A stretch of DNA of 64,000 nt from Epiperipatus broadwayi (GCA_028023455.1 JAQFVV010006354.1:312001-376000), one strand, 5' to 3'; shown: positions 23,791-37,222, counted from the first letter of the stretch. A program made the numbers and translations. The notes: a model not told the origin generated them from the sequence alone.

Positions 23791-24324
23791 CAGTGGTCTT
23801 CAACCTTTTCACACCTGCGGACCGGTAAAAATAAGGATAAGGTTCCGTGGACCACCAAAAATAAGGATAAGATTTCGCAGACCGGCAGAAGTCTAGAGAT
23901 AAATTTTCTTAAAGATAAGCATAATTGTTATAACTGATCAAAACAACAATGTTAAATATATAAGATAAAATTTTTATATATATATATGGAGTTTATATAA
24001 TAAAAAACTTTTTTTTTAAATTTTTTTTAGAAAAGTAATAAAAAATTTAATGCTATCCCCTCTCCCCCATAAACATCTGTGATAACTAGAAAAACAAATT
24101 AATTTATGAATGATTGATTAGATTTTGTTTTCGTTCTGTTTTCTTTTTTTTTTAATTGGGTAAAAATGGGATGAAAAAATAAATAAAAATTGGCTATATT
24201 AATTAAAAGTTTAAACTCTTATTATTTATTATTACAAACTTTTTACTGCCCGTCTAGCACGCGGACCTGCAGAAAAGTTCCGCAGCCCAATACCGGGCTA
24301 TGGACCAAGGGTTGAAGAACACTG
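23791..24324. mobile_element. Non-autonomous hAT element (copy 1)
   Basis: It starts CAGTGGTCTTCAACCTTTTC and ends GGTTGAAGAACACTG, hAT-type terminal inverted repeats, and is flanked by the perfect 8-bp direct repeat TTCTAAAT (23783-23790 and 24325-24332), the diagnostic hAT target duplication. The subterminal part repeats AAAATAAGGATAAG twice, next to GGACC(G/A)CC. The interior is A+T-rich and noncoding, so transposition would rely on a transposase supplied elsewhere. Confidence 0.92.
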
Positions 24325-24332
24325 TTCTAAAT

Positions 24333-24895
24333 GATTTTTCACATCTGGCATTTAATTAGAATATAATCTATGGACACTATTATTTTGAGTGAAGTCGCAT
24401 TCAAATTTCTTTATAATGATTTTTATGCTTAAACTAGATATTTATTATAGCAAGTCAATGAGTTGTGCAAATATTAAGAAACAATAGATACAATTAACTA
24501 TCCAATGCTATGATAATTTTGAATTTTAGTTTATTATTGTTATCAACCAAATTACCATTTCAAAGAAGAAAACTTCAATTTTTCAATAGTAACATTCTCT
24601 ACTAAGGAATTAATTATTTTCTGAACATTCTAAATCAGTGTTGCAATAAAAATATTGATAAAATAGTAATGAATACAATTACACAAAAGATTTCAAGTTA
24701 GACCTTATAGATAATTTACCATTATACAATTACTGGTTTTTTTTTTGCATTGAATTATGCTTCCAAGAACCCTTAAGAGTTTATCTGTTCAAATAAAGTG
24801 TTTTTTTTCTTCAGCATACGTTTCACTAAGAATAGCTACATTAAATTCAAACTTTGATAAATCCTTAGATATACAAATTATTCTATTATTAGACC
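24333..24895. other. Unique A+T-rich spacer between hAT elements
   Basis: No gene recognised. The short frame starting at 24757 runs into the next hAT element and is not supported. Confidence 0.6.
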
Positions 24896-24903
24896 CTCTA
24901 GAT

Positions 24904-25378
24904 CAGTGGTCTTCAACCTTTTCACACCTGCGGATCGGTAAAAATAAGGATAAGGTTTCACAGACCAGCAGAAGTCTATAGATAAATTTTCTTAAAGATG
25001 TAAACTGCTTAGCCTTAGATGAGGTTATATATATATGGAGTTTGTATAATAATAAAAAACTTTTTTTTTTAAACTTTGTATTTTTTTAGAAAAGTAATAA
25101 AAAATTTAATTTTATCCCTCCCCCCATAAACATCTGTGATAACTAGAAAAACAAATTAATTTATGTATGATTGATTAGATTTTGTTTTCGTTCTGGTTTT
25201 TTTTTTTTTTAATTGGGTAAAAATGAGATGAAAAAATAAATAAAAATTGTTTATATTAATTAAAAGTTTAAATTCTTATTATTCTGTTATTACTAACTTT
25301 CTTGCCAGTCTACCACGGACCAGTAAAAAACTTCTGCGGCCCGGCACCAGGCTGCGAACCAAGGGTTGAAGACCACTG
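24904..25378. mobile_element. Non-autonomous hAT element (copy 2, same family)
   Basis: Same family as the element at 23791: it begins CAGTGGTCTTCAACCTTTTC and ends GGTTGAAGACCACTG. It is flanked by the 8-bp duplication CTCTAGAT (24896-24903 and 25379-25386). It is about 60 bp shorter than copy 1, mainly because of loss near the left end (one AAAATAAGGATAAG block instead of two). Frames inside it are shadows without family signatures. Confidence 0.92.
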
Positions 25379-25386
25379 CTCTAGAT

Positions 25387-27337
25387 CAGTATTTTCCAAA
25401 GTGTGCGGTACTGCCCCCAGTGAGTGGAGAAGACTTCTAGGGGCTGATAGTGGGTTCAGAAGAATTTGGGGGGCATTCAGGTGGTCTAGTTTTTTCTCTG
25501 GATGCACCGATCTTTGGCTCTAACTCGCTCTCAAACCGTTAATTTTTACATTATTTTGCTGATTTTATGGTTATTTTATAAATTGTTTATGTGCAAGAAT
25601 ATATAAAAAAAGGGGAATAATCAGAGTAAGTGTAAATGTTTTGCACATTTTTGATGGTTTTCTCTATTAACTAGTTAAAAGAAATGCAGGTTATTATTGT
25701 ACAATTTTAAATTTTACTAATAGATAGAAGTGGTCATCCTGTGCATTATATTTTTTGTTAAAAAAATAAGGCAATTTAAGGCCAATATCAGCTGAGAGAA
25801 TCTAAAAATTCATCATATCTCAGATTTGTTTTTTTGTTTTCAATCTTTTGAAAAGATGGAAAAAAGCTATTTACATTGTATTAAAATTAGAAACTGTATG
25901 TAAAACAGAATTCCTTGAGGAATTAAAAGAGTCTGAGTGGAAAATAAAAGAAGTAAAAGATAAAAAGGTGTAAAAAGCTATATTAATTGTGTTATGATCA
26001 ATTTTCCAAGAAATTGGAGATAATGACTGTAATAGTGAAAGAGGGGTACTCAATTGGTATTGCTATCAGTGTGCTATAAAAGGTTTTCAGCAGGTAATGG
26101 AGGGGTCTCTTCTGAATTTATTTTTTCCTTGCTATGTTTTGTTTCCTGGGTAGTTAAGGGTTTGCTGAACTAAGAGAAATATTCTAGTTGTAAAGCAACA
26201 GAGAACTTTATGAAAGAAGGCAGAGGTGAGCTTAGCTTCAAATTATAGTCTGTCCAGAATTGTGTGATTGATTATTGGTTGGGTAATGTCATTATTATAA
26301 AGATTTCTAGAGAAAGCTGAGAAATAAAAAAATGCATAATGAAGTAAACTCCCAATGTTAGTGCACCAGCCAGACTCCTATGCTGTTGGCATGTAGCCAC
26401 AGATGCTAGCTGCTGATGATGAACACTTTAATGCCTATGTTTTGCTGTAAAGAAGGGAAGCTCCCACCACCTTGTTGTCATGGTTTATAGCACACTTAAA
26501 AGTTACTTTAGTCCGGAGATGGTTAATGGAAAGAAACCAGAAGGAAGCTGGATAGTATAATTTTTTATTTATTTATTATCATTATGTCTTGTTGCTATAA
26601 ATTTTACTGCATTTTTTTTTATTATTTGTATTTTTTTTTTTGTTTCTCTATAAATTATTATTTGCTTTTTCTACTTTAAAACAATTCTACTAAATTAATT
26701 TCTGGAATGATTGTGTGTCTGCTGAGTCATATATATATATATATATATTTGTTAGTCGTTAATATTGTTTGCTTTTAACACACTGTTTTATTTGAGAAAA
26801 GAGAAACTTACTACTTTGCTTGAAATTATTTTTATTATTTTTGTAATCTCTATGTGATTATTGAAAATTTATCATCATGCTGATTTGGTTTTTTTTTTTT
26901 GTTTTGTTTTGTTGACAGTGGTATTTCCTTTTTGAAAGTGTTTTTTACTTCTCAAAAGTGGCTTATAAAGTGCCTAAAACTGTGTAGTACCAATTAGCAG
27001 GGTATTAGAGTTTTAGATAGGGAGAAATCATGAAATATAATTGATTTTGGTTTGATTTCACTCATTTAAACTTAAATTTAATAACTTTAAATTTTGTTTT
27101 TTTTTCTTCTTGTTATTGATATTGAATTTATATTGATGCCTTATTCCAATGCGTGACATTGACATCATGTTATATCTTGTGTGGATCATATGAATTACGA
27201 GGTATGTATCATCCGGTACATATCATTACTTGCTATTTACGTCAAAAATATAAAACAGATTTGAATGCTGAAAACTGTTAAACTTAGGGGGGGGGGGCAT
27301 TAAGGGATGGAGGCTTTAATGAATTTGGGAATCTATG
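25387..27337. mobile_element. Longer hAT element of a second family
   Basis: It begins CAGTATTTTCCAAAGTGTGC and GGTACTGCCCCC, like other hAT ends of the CAGTGTTTCCCAAAGTG type, and ends near GAATTTGGGAATCTATG. It is flanked by CTCTAGAT on both sides (25379-25386 and 27338-27345). At 1951 bp it could once have carried a transposase, but no frame with hAT catalytic or dimerisation motifs is readable. A higher-GC block at about 26355-26520 may be a nested insertion. A C/G-run of eleven G lies at 27288-27298. Confidence 0.8.
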
Positions 27338-27345
27338 CTCTAGAT

Positions 27346-29249
27346 CAACATTTAGCAATATTGACATATTTCATTTATCTATATTTAGAAAAAAAAGAGG
27401 AAATGTTTGTATGAGAAATCTTTCCTCGTCATATTTGACAAGGTAAATTTTTAGACATTTTAAAGATTTTTCCATGTTTGTAAATTGTGAGAAGAGGGGT
27501 GTGTGTGTGATCTAAATAAGTCTGTTCAAATATACAGTTATTTTTGTCATATGGAATTTCTGTCCAAATCCATTTCAAGTATAACATTCTTGATTGCACC
27601 ACATATGCAAGATAAATCTTTTCATATGAATATTTTATTATTGTCAAAACCTTTACATATTTATACATAATTGTATATAAGGAAAAAGAAGAAAGGATTG
27701 TCCAGATATACAATTAAAGGATAGATAAAGAGTTGCATAAACATACTTCTATTATTACAGTTATTGCTGATAAATAAGCATTGACATATTATGATGCTCC
27801 AGCTTTATACTAATCTAGGTGACTGAAGGTGGTAGAGCAAAAACAATCAAGTCTGTTGCTTTGAAATTATTAATACGTCTTTACGGAACTAACATTATGT
27901 CTTACAAGGCAGCAGGACATATTTTTAATTGATTTGTTACAGTTAATCCTTTTCATCTGAAGATCATTCTTTTATCTATTGTCATTGCCTGAATTTAATA
28001 TCAAGTATGGTGTATCTATATGTGCACATTATTTATCTATGCCAATTTTGTTAGGAATTCTTTATTTAGATTGTCTTTTAAGATGATTTCTAGAGTTGTT
28101 TAGTTTTGAGAATATTTCCGATTTTAAGAACTTTTGAACGCAGATATTTTAATAAAATGCTATAAAGCTAACATAGTAATTCTCTTTTTAAAGTAATTTC
28201 AATCTTTCCTTTAGCAAATTTTTAATCATTACAAGTTTTATTCAAATCTACGTTAAAAATTTGTTTGCTTAAGAAAAAGAGAAACAAGAAGATATGATCC
28301 CTCACTCTCCCATTTTTAGTTTTAATCTTTTTGATTTTCTTTTCTCATATTTAGTGAGAATGATTTTTGATCATTCTCAAAAAGTTACAAATTTATTATA
28401 ATCTTATCTCTAATTCAAACAACTTAAAGTTAGATTCCTCTTTTTTTTTTTTTTTTGGAAAAAAAAAATAGTATTCCATATAAATATAAGTCTTGGCTTT
28501 TAAAGTTATCTGTTTTTCTCATTTTTTTTTTTATAACATCACCAAAAATATTTATTGTAGTTAAACACTGCAAATTTTACATTATTAATAGTGCCTTTTT
28601 TTTTTTAGAATTTTGAATACATAGCTTTTTTTTAATATATATATATATTGTAATGGTATAAAAATGGTAATGATGATGATAATAAGCTTCATTTTGTTTT
28701 ACAGATTTGGAAGTCAAATTATAATGATATAGAAGCTGAGAAGTTAATACTTCAAATTACCCTACGAATTGCAGTGTCAAATTGTAATAATATAAATTGA
28801 TGATGATGATGAGAAAGTTTTACTTAATAGCCTCATGTATATGGCTAGCAACTTAGTAATAGACTATGCTTTAATCAACAAAATCCAAACGTTAAACACC
28901 AAATTACAACTAATTATAATATTTAATGTATTATAATAAATATCCAATAAATAATTTAAAATTATATACTAACATCTAATTATAAACAACACTTATTTAT
29001 TTTGAATATATATAAAACGGTAATTTATGCCCTATAAATTATTAATTAGCTCATCTATAAATTTTATCTGAGATAACTATTATTTTCTTTCTATAGTTAA
29101 ATAAATATAATGTAAATGAACTAAAAAATGGATTACTCTTTAAATTCATTTATCAAACTATCATATATAGAAAGTAATGAAATCTTATTTATGATTTTGT
29201 TGTTTTTAATTAAATTAAATATCATATAATCACCATTTCATATGCTGTT
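27346..29249. other. A+T-rich noncoding stretch
   Basis: No recognised gene. It includes a short GATGAT microsatellite near 28670-28680 and 28800-28810 and several poly-T runs. The frame over 27429-27713 (minus) lacks family signatures. Confidence 0.55.
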
Positions 29250-29455
29250 AATAAGAGTACCAAACTCTCAATACAGTAGTTCTATGAAATGCAAGTTTTC
29301 ATAACTGATGAAAGCCACAAGCTAGAAACTAGTCTTGGGGATGTTGGATGAGTAGGCACTAGATAGGGATTTTATGCACAAGCCTTCCTGCATCCATTGA
29401 TTATGAAGGCTTGCACTTGATGGTACTACTATATGGAGAGTTTGGTAGTCTTATT
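29250..29455. repeat. Hairpin repeat family, copy 1
   Basis: The ends AATAAGAGTACCAAACTCTC and GAGAGTTTGGTAGTCTTATT are inverted repeats. The core CTAGAAACTAGTCTTGGGGA followed by GGATGAGTAGGCACTAGATA and GGGATTTTATGCACAAGCC is shared with three other copies in this window. No coding frame. The family is unidentified. Confidence 0.85.
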
Positions 29456-32400
29456 GAATTAAATATGTTATTAAAATCTATTTAATTAAAATCATTATTA
29501 AAAAACTTAAATTTGCATGTCTTAACATGTTGAATGAACTTTAATCATGAGTACCATTTATACCTGTTATAATATAAAATGTGTTCTTGTTGAAATTACT
29601 GAATATTAATTTATTATATAAATTGCACCAAGGTTAAATAATAATTAAATATATATATAAGAAAATAATATATAATGACATACACACTTAGCAATCCAAT
29701 TGCTAGTTTCTTGATTATTTTATAATTATTTGATGTAAGAAGTGTAAGGTGTAAATTAATATGTAACTGCTAAATATTTAAAATTACATTAGCAAATAGA
29801 TATGCCTGACTATTTAAAATGACCATTAAATTAAGTTTATTTATTTAACTGAATAAATATTTATTAATGATAATTAAAAAAGATAAATAAATAATAAAAT
29901 ATATTGTGATATACATAACTAATTATCATAAAGTATATCCTTTATCCGAATTGTCATTAAAGAAATATGTACTTAATAAAAGAAAAATTTGTTTATTTTG
30001 TTTATTATATAATATAAAAGAATTCATGTAAAACGAAAATGTTGTTGAACAAATGCATGGCAAAATAAAAGAAATCTATTAATAATTATTAATACTCATA
30101 TGGTATGATAATTTATCAAAATAAAGTAAGTATTTTTGTTCATTTACCTTATTTACAAAACATAATTAATAGATAACTGTTATAATATAAGCATCGAAAT
30201 TTTTAATACTTACAACAGGTGTATTGAAAATAATATACAGTCAACAAATAAACATATTGTATTTTAAGTTAAAATTTAAAATATTAAAAGTTATAATACA
30301 ATTAACATTTAACTTTATTATATTTTTATATATGAACGGACAATTTAACTACATATGATACAACCAATAAATACTAATAAAATTCACTATAAATAAATAA
30401 GTAAATAAAATACATATTTATATATGACATGAATAATGTTCTTTATGTACATATTCAGAGCAACACAATAGTTCAAATGTTTATCTTGTGAGCTTTAAAT
30501 AATCTGATAAGATTCATTAATTTAGTCAATATAAAATATAGATTGTTATCCAAAATAAAATATATTATCAAATTTCCTGTAAAATCCAATTATGATTTTA
30601 TTATCCTTTGTATAGTAAAATATTTGATATTACAAATAGCATTATTGAAATTGACATCTTTTTTTATAATGTACGTGATACATAAATAAATTAATTCAAA
30701 TCTAATATTAAAATAACCCATCACTATTAAAAAATAATCTTTTTAAGTAAAAATAATTTACATATTTAGTAGCATATTACTAATATTGATATTTAATAAT
30801 TAAAACATTTGTTTATTCCACAGCAATAATTTTCAGCAGAAAACATTAAAATGAATTTGAATACTAGAAAGTTTTTTTTTTCTTTTTGTTTTAAAGAGTA
30901 CTTCAGGAAACCCATTTTGGTGTCCCAAATAAATATATTTCTTTCTACTCCATTATTTGTAATTATAAAATTAAAGACTTATAAAATAAAAATATATATA
31001 AAGATGTTCAGTTTTGTTTCAATGAATGTCAGAATATTAAAGAGCGATTTTGAATTGTTTAGTCCTATTTATAACCTTGTTATAATTGATGTAATATTCA
31101 TCATTATAACTAAGGATACACTCAGATTCTGTCACTTGAATATTAAAACTAGATTTGTCCTGCTTTCTAAAACAAATTTATTTTATAACAATGAAGAGCA
31201 TAAAATAATATTTCACAAATAATTGTATAAATAAAAAAATATTTACAGTGTGAAAATACACATGACACCATTTAAGTTAATACAGACTAAAATAATTTAA
31301 ACTACATTTTCATAATATTGTGTTGGAAATATATATTTTATATATTATCCCAACTGAACATTACACATATAATGTAAACATAAAAATATGCATGTTTAAA
31401 ATATTAAACATTTATTTATAGTGTCTATGAAATACTGTTTAAATAATAAAAAACAAAGAGAACAAAGAAATATCAATGAATTTTATTAATGTTATACATT
31501 TTATTATTCAATATTATTATTTTATTGTTTATATGTGTTTTAAAAAAGAAAGATTAATTTATGTTATAATAATAATGTGTCTTCCTCTAGCATTTTGTTG
31601 TCATAGCAACCATTTCAACACTCTAGATTAATTCATAACTTTTAAAACTTTTTTTTTTTTAAAATTATGCTTAATCCTACATCATATACTGAAATTAGAC
31701 TCAATTTCAGTAGGTACAATATATAATTATATGATCATTCGATTATGAAGCCAGAGTGGCAGAATAAACAATAGTTTTTTTCAATTGATTTAAACTGATT
31801 TTTCTTTTTACATTTGTGAAGAATCTTTATATTTTTATTCTGCTAGTTTCACAAAGCTTTACCTAAATTAAGGATTATTACATCATGAGGAATCATAGAC
31901 ATCTTGATTTTTTTATGGATAATTAAATATCTAGAATTATTCAGTTTTATATAAAATTGTATTTATATATTGTAAAGTGTTTCACTTATATTTACTTATT
32001 TTTTAATGAATTTGTTTTTGTTAAATGCTTTATTTTTTTATTAAATATATTTTAATTCTTTTTTTAAAAAAAACAAGTCCATAAACTTTATTGTAAATTA
32101 TAAATATGATGCAATTTTGATAAAGTAAGTCTTTACCCAAATTCAGTTTATTTATTATTGCAATTTCTATGAATTATATCATTATTTCTTTTATATTATT
32201 AGAATCATAGATATTGCAGAAGAATGGTGCAGTGATATAAAGATTACTAGTATATTTCATTTTGTTTATTTTTAACTTAAATCAATATTTGTTGTCATTT
32301 AAAAAAAAGAATTACTGTTTACCATTGAATTTTTTTACCTTTTAGAGGAAAAAAAAAAGTATAGCTTCCTGGTTAAAGTGACACTTTCCTAGCTTCATTG

Positions 32401-33639
32401 TGAATGTTTTAGTTGTGCATTTATAATTCTTAGAATGAGAATGATTTTATGGTATTTCAAAATTATTAATTTTGTATCACAATATTATTTATTTATATGG
32501 AATGAGTAAAATGTTTTTCATAAATAAGTAGCTAAATTTGTCTAACAAAATACTGTAGAAAGTAATATTAAAGCTATAGAAGGTATAATACTGGGATCAT
32601 CCAGCAGTAATACTTACACATCTAAAAATAGATGAAATATTGCATCTTATATGCTATGGTGCAAAAAAAAGAGAATAAATGAATCCATTTTATAATACTT
32701 TTTTTCTTATAAATAAGAAATATCAAATCATCTTCTTAACTACTAAAGACTAATGCATAGTCTTATACCTATAGCTTTTACAACTGATAGGGTCACATAA
32801 TTTATCTGATCAGAATAGACATTTGTTTAAAAAAAAGTTTGAGGAGCTCTGCTCTAAATTATGTAGTGCTTAATTTATTTTATAAATTAATAACTGAAAG
32901 AAAAAAAAACCATTTAAAGTATCATTAATGTCTTAAATTAATAATTTTCTTGATTTTTTTTTCTGTATTTTACATTTCTGTAAGTATGTATTTTTTTTTC
33001 CAGCCTATGATATTTTGCTTTTATTTTCTAAGGAGATTTTTTATTTTTGTAAAAGGTATATTTTTGGATTTCTGCTTTTACTTATCAAGACTTTTTGTTT
33101 CTTTCTACAACAAAGAATCTTTATCTATTTACTTTAAAAACATTATTTGAAGATCATTTTTTGCCTTTTAATTCCATTTTACAACTATCTAAGACACTCA
33201 AGAATTTTCATATTATAAACATTCAGTTTAAGCTTAATATTCCATCTTTCTTTTTAGTTTCAGAAAAGATAAGTTTTATTTTTCTATGATAAAAAATAAA
33301 AAAAATTATGATAATTTTTGTGATCAAGTAAACTGAATTTTTTTTGTCTTTCTCCTATGTTTTTCATTGTTAATGGAGTAATATTCACCCTGACAATTAC
33401 ATCGGAAAAAATACAACTTTTTACCAATGTATTTAGAAGAATGAATGTTATTGGGAGTTAATGGTAAGTATTTATTTATATATATTTTTTAATTATTATT
33501 TGAATTTATATTTGATAAAAAATATACGAAAAAATATATGCTGTTCAAAAAAATAGCTCATGATTGTGTAAATTTATATCGTGAATTATCTGCATTTTTT
33601 GATATGATGTGGACTTGGGTCCAGTATTTGAATTAGGTG
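29456..33639. other. A+T-rich noncoding stretch with one long chance-like ORF
   Basis: Mostly low-complexity DNA. The plus frame at 30851-31222 (123 codons) is the second longest in the window, but it is rich in F, I, K and L, has no family motif, and lies in DNA with the same composition as its flanks. I treat it as unproven. No RNA gene seen. Confidence 0.5.
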
Positions 33640-33930
33640 ATAGGGGACAAAGATAAGCATATTTTGCAAATATTATGACTTGATTTAGATTTTTCTATAA
33701 TGTCTTGTCTGCATTTTAATAATAATAAAAATGTGCAAATGCTAAAAGTAAAGATTTTGACAGTATATAAACTTAGGCCAATTATACACTACCACAATGT
33801 AAATTTCAGAGCTGCATATCAAATGCAAAGAGGGATAGCAGTTGATGAAGCTATTACTAAATTTATGATCATAGTAGCATGAAGCAATATGAGCCCTCAA
33901 AACCTATAAAGATAGGATAAATAATACTAC
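33640..33930 (+). pseudogene. piggyBac-like transposase remnant
   Basis: The frame from about 33700 reads MSCLHFNNNKN, then VYKLRPIIHYHNVNFRAAYQ and RGIAVDEAITKFMIIVA before a stop, continuing in frame with SNMSPQNL. This follows the piggyBac pattern: an F-L-H-F-N/D-D/N block, then K-x-R-P-x-I/L, then R-x-x-x-x-D-E-A/S-M/I around a catalytic Asp. The fragment is under 100 residues, with stops, and lacks the rest of the catalytic core and the C-terminal cysteine-rich domain. No terminal repeats with TTAA were located. Confidence 0.6.
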
Positions 33931-34226
33931 ATTGCACTAACTCTAAACTACTAACTTTTGTATCTGAAGCTTAACTGTATAATGAATTTAGTATTTCATT
34001 CACTTTTTATTTTATTTTATTATTTATTTTTTATATAGTGACTATTTTAGTAGTATTTTTTAATAAATTACAAACATTATTGAAGTTCTTTATTATAATA
34101 TTCAAATTATACTAATTATTGATCAATATTAACTACTTGTTATAAGGTATATTACTAAGGATGATATATTCATTGCAAACCCCTGTATGGAAATACATTT
34201 TGAAATGCTATTAGGAAAAATGAAAG
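33931..34226. other. A+T-rich noncoding sequence
   Basis: No recognised feature; it separates the piggyBac remnant from the hairpin repeat. Confidence 0.6.
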
Positions 34227-34458
34227 GTTATTAAAAAGGCAAAACTCTATACATATTGCCACTCAGTGCAAGCCAGAGTAATCAATGGATGCCAGAATGC
34301 TTGTGCATAAAATCCCCACAAGCCAAAAACTAATCTGGGCATATTGGATGAGTAGGCACTAGATGGGGATTTTATGCACAAGCTTTCTGGAATCCATTGA
34401 TTACTCTGTCTTGCACTGAGTGATAATACATATTGAGAGTGTTGCCTGTTTAATAACA
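34227..34458. repeat. Hairpin repeat family, copy 2 (near-perfect palindrome)
   Basis: The left arm (about 34227-34318) and right arm (about 34364-34458) are reverse complements over about 90 bp; for example ACTCAGTGCAAGCCAGAGTA pairs with TACTCTGTCTTGCACTGAGT. The loop carries the family core AACTAATCTGGGCATATTGG and ATGAGTAGGCACTAG. The single-copy tail AAGCATAAGAAATGGTGATC follows at 34468-34490, as in other copies. Confidence 0.9.
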
Positions 34459-34490
34459 GTTAAGAGCAAGCATAAGAAATGGTGATCATA

Positions 34491-35136
34491 TGATGTTTAT
34501 TGGCTTAAAAAATGAAAGGTACTAATGACTTTATTCTACGAAGTTTTCAAGTGATGGATTACCTTAGGTAAGTATTATTATATACCAATTTTTTTAGAAA
34601 TTTTATGATGAATTCAATTAAACTACTAACAAAAATATAATTTCAAGTTGTATGCATGGTAATTTTGAATTTATGAAATAATATCAAAACAATTATTATA
34701 AATATTAACTTTTATTTATTTTTTATTACTTTGAATATGAATGACTATATTTTTTCAGCTTAATTACATTCGTTGGTGCTTTATGTTTTAAAAAATATAT
34801 ATTGCATCATTTTTGAGTAATACAAACTTAAGTTATGATAAAATTTGTGACATAACATAATTTTTTAAATATTCAATATGGCTGCTTCACCAGCTTAAGA
34901 ATTAATTAAACATTAATTCTAAAAAGCATTTTAAAATGCTATTCAAATAGCAATGTGTAAATAGAAATAAATTTCATCAATAAAATTGTATTTATATGCT
35001 ATATATGTGTGTATATATATATTATAATAGTAACTTATAGTCATTATTATTTGTCTAACATGTTTTATCTCTTATGAAATTATTTATAAATATAAAATTT
35101 ATTTGACTATTTTATTATGTATACATATATAAACTA
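34491..35136. other. A+T-rich noncoding sequence
   Basis: No gene or clear repeat recognised. Confidence 0.6.
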
Positions 35137-35320
35137 TTTATATATACATGTGAGTTTTAAATAATACATACCTTAAGCTTTTGAGTAAAATGCCAGATTT
35201 GGAATTGAAATGAATGATTTTATATATACGTGAACTTTAAACAATATATATATATATTAATGTCAAGTTTTTGAGTAAAATGCCAGATTTGAGGTAGAAT
35301 AATAAATAATTTTATATATA
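35137..35320. repeat. 90-bp tandem duplication
   Basis: Two units with a 90-bp offset share TTTGAGTAAAATGCCAGATTTG (start 35180 and 35270) and the flanking pattern TATATA-CGTGA-(A/G)TTTTAAA. The second unit has a (TA)n insertion. Confidence 0.8.
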
Positions 35321-36959
35321 TTTTATTATTAAATCTTAATGTTTATTGAACAATTAATATTTGAATTAAGCATGAACTTGTAATAACATACAAGCAGATT
35401 TATTCGTTCTCTTGTTATTAAGGAGAAGAAAAGAAAATCATTTCTCTTTAAATAACTTTTTCTTTTATCAATACTACTGTTCAACGATTGGAATTTAAAT
35501 ATTAACTTTTCCAAATTAAGATAATCTGTGGATTAAAAGTCTGCAAGGAAAATATTTTAATTTTCTATTTAATCTTAAAGGAATAGCAATATAAAAGAAA
35601 AGAATGTCTGTTTAAGTTTTTTGGAAACTACGTTGTTTTAACACTTCCGTTATTCTTCAGATATATATTAATTTAAGATAATTATATATATATAGGATAA
35701 AACATTGTGCTTTGAGTAGAACAGCTTTGTATCGTAAAGGTTTCGAAACCAACCTTGCATGCTATTTTAAAATATTTTGAAATATTTGAAATATTAATTG
35801 AAAAGAATGTCTAATGATAATAGAAAAATGGAGATTAAGAACATCATCATTCGAAGAATATTTACTACATATTATATCAATCAAGTCATTGGATATTATT
35901 AACAGTTTATCAATTAAGGATAAATATAATCATCATTATACCAATAGATTAATAATATACTTCGTAAAAGATCATCATTAGGATAATGAATTATAAACTT
36001 CAATATCTACTCTCAACTCTGGAAAATAAGTTTTCTTTATTATTTATTTATATATATTATAATAATGCTTATATTATTTTAATATGTTTATTATTATTAT
36101 TATCTTTATTTCAAATTTGGCATCACATCATTATATCTTAATAGGAAAATTATATTTATTATTAAATATAATTAATTGAAAGCTTGACATAATTCATCAA
36201 ATTAGATGATGGGTATAAAGAATAGTTATTATTTAATAGATATTTTAAACATGATTATATTGTATTTACTACATAATATTGTAAACGTTCAATGTATTTT
36301 ATTTATCAAAAATACATATAATATATAAGTTATATAATTATAAATAGTACTTATATATTAGTAATTATGAAACATATAAATAAGAACGGTAAATAAGTTA
36401 ATAAGTTACATAAATTATTAATTTTTGAATCCAGATATTGTTTTTATATATCTGTTAATTTAAACTATTTTCTTTAATTTTTGAAAGTTTATTATAGAAT
36501 TGAATTTTATCATAGGGTGTTAAATAAGAATATTATTTATTAATATTTTTAAAATGGTAAAATTCATCCGTATTTATTTATTAATATTTTATTATCTATT
36601 ATATATTAAATTTTTTATTGTTTATTAAATATTGATTTATTAACTTGATCTCTTTGTCTAATCATTATTGAATTATATTATATTAGTATTATAAATATCA
36701 TATGAATATCAATTATAATTAATGCTTATGTAAAGGCATTTTAAATAATAACTTGTTTTGAATTATCCCTGAAAAGAGCTAATTGCAAATTCTCCATGAG
36801 TTTGAATATCATGGCATAATGGTGACTGAAAGAGGGATGAAAGATGGATGAACTAGTCTAAATTATATTAAAACTTATTTAAAAATTATTGAGCTAGCAT
36901 AATAAAGATAGATACAATTATGGACTTAGTATTTCATCGATTCATTTCTAGCATTCTAC
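35321..36959. other. A+T-rich noncoding stretch
   Basis: Nothing gene-like. GGTTTCGAAACC (35740-35751) is a short palindrome resembling a tRNA B-box, but no tRNA fold surrounds it. Confidence 0.55.
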
Positions 36960-36994
36960 CTGAAGAGCCAAAGTCTGATTGTAGTGAAATGCAT

Positions 36995-37222
36995 ATCCTC
37001 TTTCTAGGGAATTTAGTCATCCCGTTATATTTAACAAGACCAACTTAGACTTTAAATATAATCCATTCTGTTATATTTGGCGAACCTAACTGTGAAGCAT
37101 TAAATTAATGATTTCCAAGCATTAAATATAATCGATTATGTTATATTTGGTATATCAACTGGGATGATTAAATGCCGTTCTGTTATATTTGATGCCTCAA
37201 CTAGGGCTATCAAATAGGCAGC
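36995..37222. repeat. Imperfect tandem repeat, about 45-60 bp unit
   Basis: The phrase T(C/T)(C/T)(G/T)TTATATTTGG recurs at about 37022, 37068, 37138 and 37180, each followed by a CAACT-type block (ACCAACTTAGA, ACCTAACTGTGA, ATCAACTGGGA, CTCAACTAGGG) and preceded by TTAAAT(A)TAATC. Four diverged units are readable. Confidence 0.7.

Noticed and set aside
25302-25523. Overlapping frames on both strands in a GC-richer patch
   Set aside because: They span the junction of two hAT elements and their terminal repeats, and are noncoding transposon ends.
30851-31222. 123-codon open frame
   Set aside because: Composition (F/I/K/L-rich) equals that expected from the surrounding A+T-rich DNA, there is no motif, and no rise in GC or splice signals.
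35735-35760. GGTTTCGAAACC as a tRNA T-loop
   Set aside because: No acceptor, D-arm or anticodon arm can be drawn around it; a short palindrome by chance is likelier.
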